Source: Psettodes erumei
Taxonomy: Eukaryota > Chordata > Actinopteri > Pleuronectiformes > Psettodidae
Reading direction: 5' to 3'
Assembly (NCBI GenBank): GCA_016785225.1
Contig: JAFBJZ010000847.1
Coordinates: forward strand, 434,001 to 498,000
DNA length: 64,000 nt
The position numbers and the translations under genes are program-made. This document shows, one piece after another, positions 62,867-64,000 of this stretch (position 1 is its first letter; every line of letters starts with the position of its first letter). The notes under the pieces are model-generated. The model had not been told where the DNA came from and did not search any database. It was given only the letters and a program-made list of their open reading frames with translations.

Positions 62867-62872
62867 CGCACG
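62829..62872. repeat. (TG)16 continued by CG/CA alternation
   Basis: TG run 62829-62860, then cgcgcacgcacg. The whole 44 bases alternate purine and pyrimidine, the pattern that favours left-handed DNA. Confidence 0.93.
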
Positions 62873-63316
62873 TCCACTTGTTTGTCAGCGTATTTGTGTC
62901 CTTTGCCTTTGTAATTGAATCTTTGTGATGTCTTGACTGTTTGTCAGATAAACCAAAGCCCTACGTAGGCAACAAATGATAAACACAAGGGTAAAAAGAA
63001 AGAGCGAGGGAGACCTATTTGAATTAGAGATTCCCCTTTCTTCACTGCATGCTTTGAAGCTCGGGAGGAGGCTGGTGATCGGATCAAGGATGCAATAAGA
63101 AATGGGATAAAGGAGGGGAGGGGAGTGCTGGGAATGAGATTTCGCTCTCTCTGGGAATATGGGGATGTTCGGAGATTCCTTCACTTACGCTCGCTGACAG
63201 CGACATTCAGCGTGTCATCATGATACCATGGCGCATGTGTGTGTTCGGAGTTGATACTTGTGTCACACACTGTCAGAGCTCCCTTGATGTCGATGAACAT
63301 CAGACAGCAGGTCCAC

Positions 63317-63332
63317 ACACACACACACACAC
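63317..63332. repeat. (AC)8 microsatellite
   Basis: Short pure AC run. Confidence 0.9.
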
Positions 63333-64000
63333 TGAGGCACACATATTTCTAAAGGCGAATCATGTTTGAGTCCTCATCCACCGTATCAGATACTTCATTG
63401 AATTAGATCAGCATGTTTTTGGCCTTAAGAGGATTTCTCCACATGCATTTTGTATGAGACTGTAATCGGTACTGTTACTACCACTGCTGCTATTCAGGGA
63501 AGGGGATTATTAGTCCGGATTACAGGCAACTATTTAAGTGAATGTTCAGAGGAACATCATACATACCACCCACTGCATGAGCATACATTGCTGCCAGAGG
63601 GAAAGAAATGATAAAACAGCAAGAGAAAAAAAAAGTATTATGCTAAGTGCTTTGGCATCTTTTCCCCTCTCTGATACACAATATTATAGCTTTGATACAA
63701 GATGTGAGATTTTTCTTGCAACCTTAGCCCAGTTACCTTGTTGTGCTGACCCCCATCCTTTTGTGTTCACTTTAAAGTCCATTGTTAACTATGTATCTGT
63801 GCCATTACTGCAGTGCCCTGCCTTGCCCCGTTGTCTGACGTATCGATCAGGGCAGCCTTGAGCTCCCTGCATTGTAGTTCCCTGGAGCCTAGATGCTCTA
63901 TACGGTTCTGTGCGTGAGCAAAGGTGTATGCTGACTTTAATCATTTCTTGCAGCCTTGAGTATTAATTACAAAAAAACTGTATACAAACTTGCACACAAA

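Larger units (their letters stand above)
34188..64000 (+). other. iqcj-schip1: Long intron after the IQ-motif exon (incomplete; probably leads to SCHIP1)
   Basis: The sequence from the phase-0 donor to the window end contains no exon resembling SCHIP1: no DYRED-type start, no acidic segment and no C-terminal coiled coil. In mammals the IQCJ-to-SCHIP1 intron is very large, so at least 29.8 kb here is plausible. It holds microsatellites, two recognisable dispersed repeats, pyrimidine-rich tracts and possible regulatory blocks. Whether all of it is intron depends on where the IQCJ-only last exon lies. Three phase-0 acceptor-like candidates are described among the findings. Confidence 0.55.

Noticed and set aside
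1..64000. tRNA, rRNA, CRISPR, operon or viral gene content
   Set aside because: No tRNA-like T-loop words, no spaced direct repeats of CRISPR type, and no retroviral or phage-like frames seen on either strand.

Overview
The window looks like nuclear DNA from a bony fish, most likely a percomorph teleost. It is AT-leaning and full of (CA)n/(TG)n and (CT)n/(GA)n microsatellites. Introns have GT-AG boundaries. I recognise fragments of dispersed repeats common in percomorph genomes. There are no operons, bacterial-type genes, CRISPR arrays or rRNA. Almost all open frames are chance frames through microsatellites or pyrimidine-rich tracts.

The one gene I can identify is on the + strand in the middle of the window. 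Three consecutive coding exons (33192-33256, 33508-33579, 34052-34187) have matching phases (0/2, 2/2, 2/0). They join into 91 uninterrupted codons that match the IQCJ part of IQCJ-SCHIP1 (IQ motif containing J, fused by splicing to schwannomin-interacting protein 1). The third exon carries a complete IQ calmodulin-binding motif, IQRAWRDFLQR, followed by a Ser/Pro-rich stretch ending in DGSTP at a phase-0 donor. In other vertebrates this is where the IQCJ part is spliced either to the IQCJ-only last exon or, over a very long intron, to the SCHIP1 exons. Neither partner was found with confidence, so the gene is partial at both ends: no certain start exon upstream and no SCHIP1 exon downstream.

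Layout: 1-33191 is non-coding sequence, probably intron 1 and/or 5' flank. It holds microsatellites, three recognisable dispersed repeats, strand-asymmetric purine or pyrimidine blocks between 13.6 and 17.3 kb, and several stretches resembling conserved regulatory DNA (8.0-8.5 kb and 11.1-11.4 kb stand out). 33192-34187 is the exon cluster. Its first internal intron is only 251 bp and holds (CA)16, (TG)13 and C14 in a row just before the acceptor. 34188-64000 is at least 29.8 kb of the following intron, with more microsatellites, an inverted second copy of the 3.1-kb repeat family, a nuclear-receptor half-site cluster at 48.4-48.6 kb, and a few weak exon-like candidates. Apart from the IQCJ exons, I saw no convincing protein-coding gene on either strand. 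Regulatory calls are by eye and carry low confidence.
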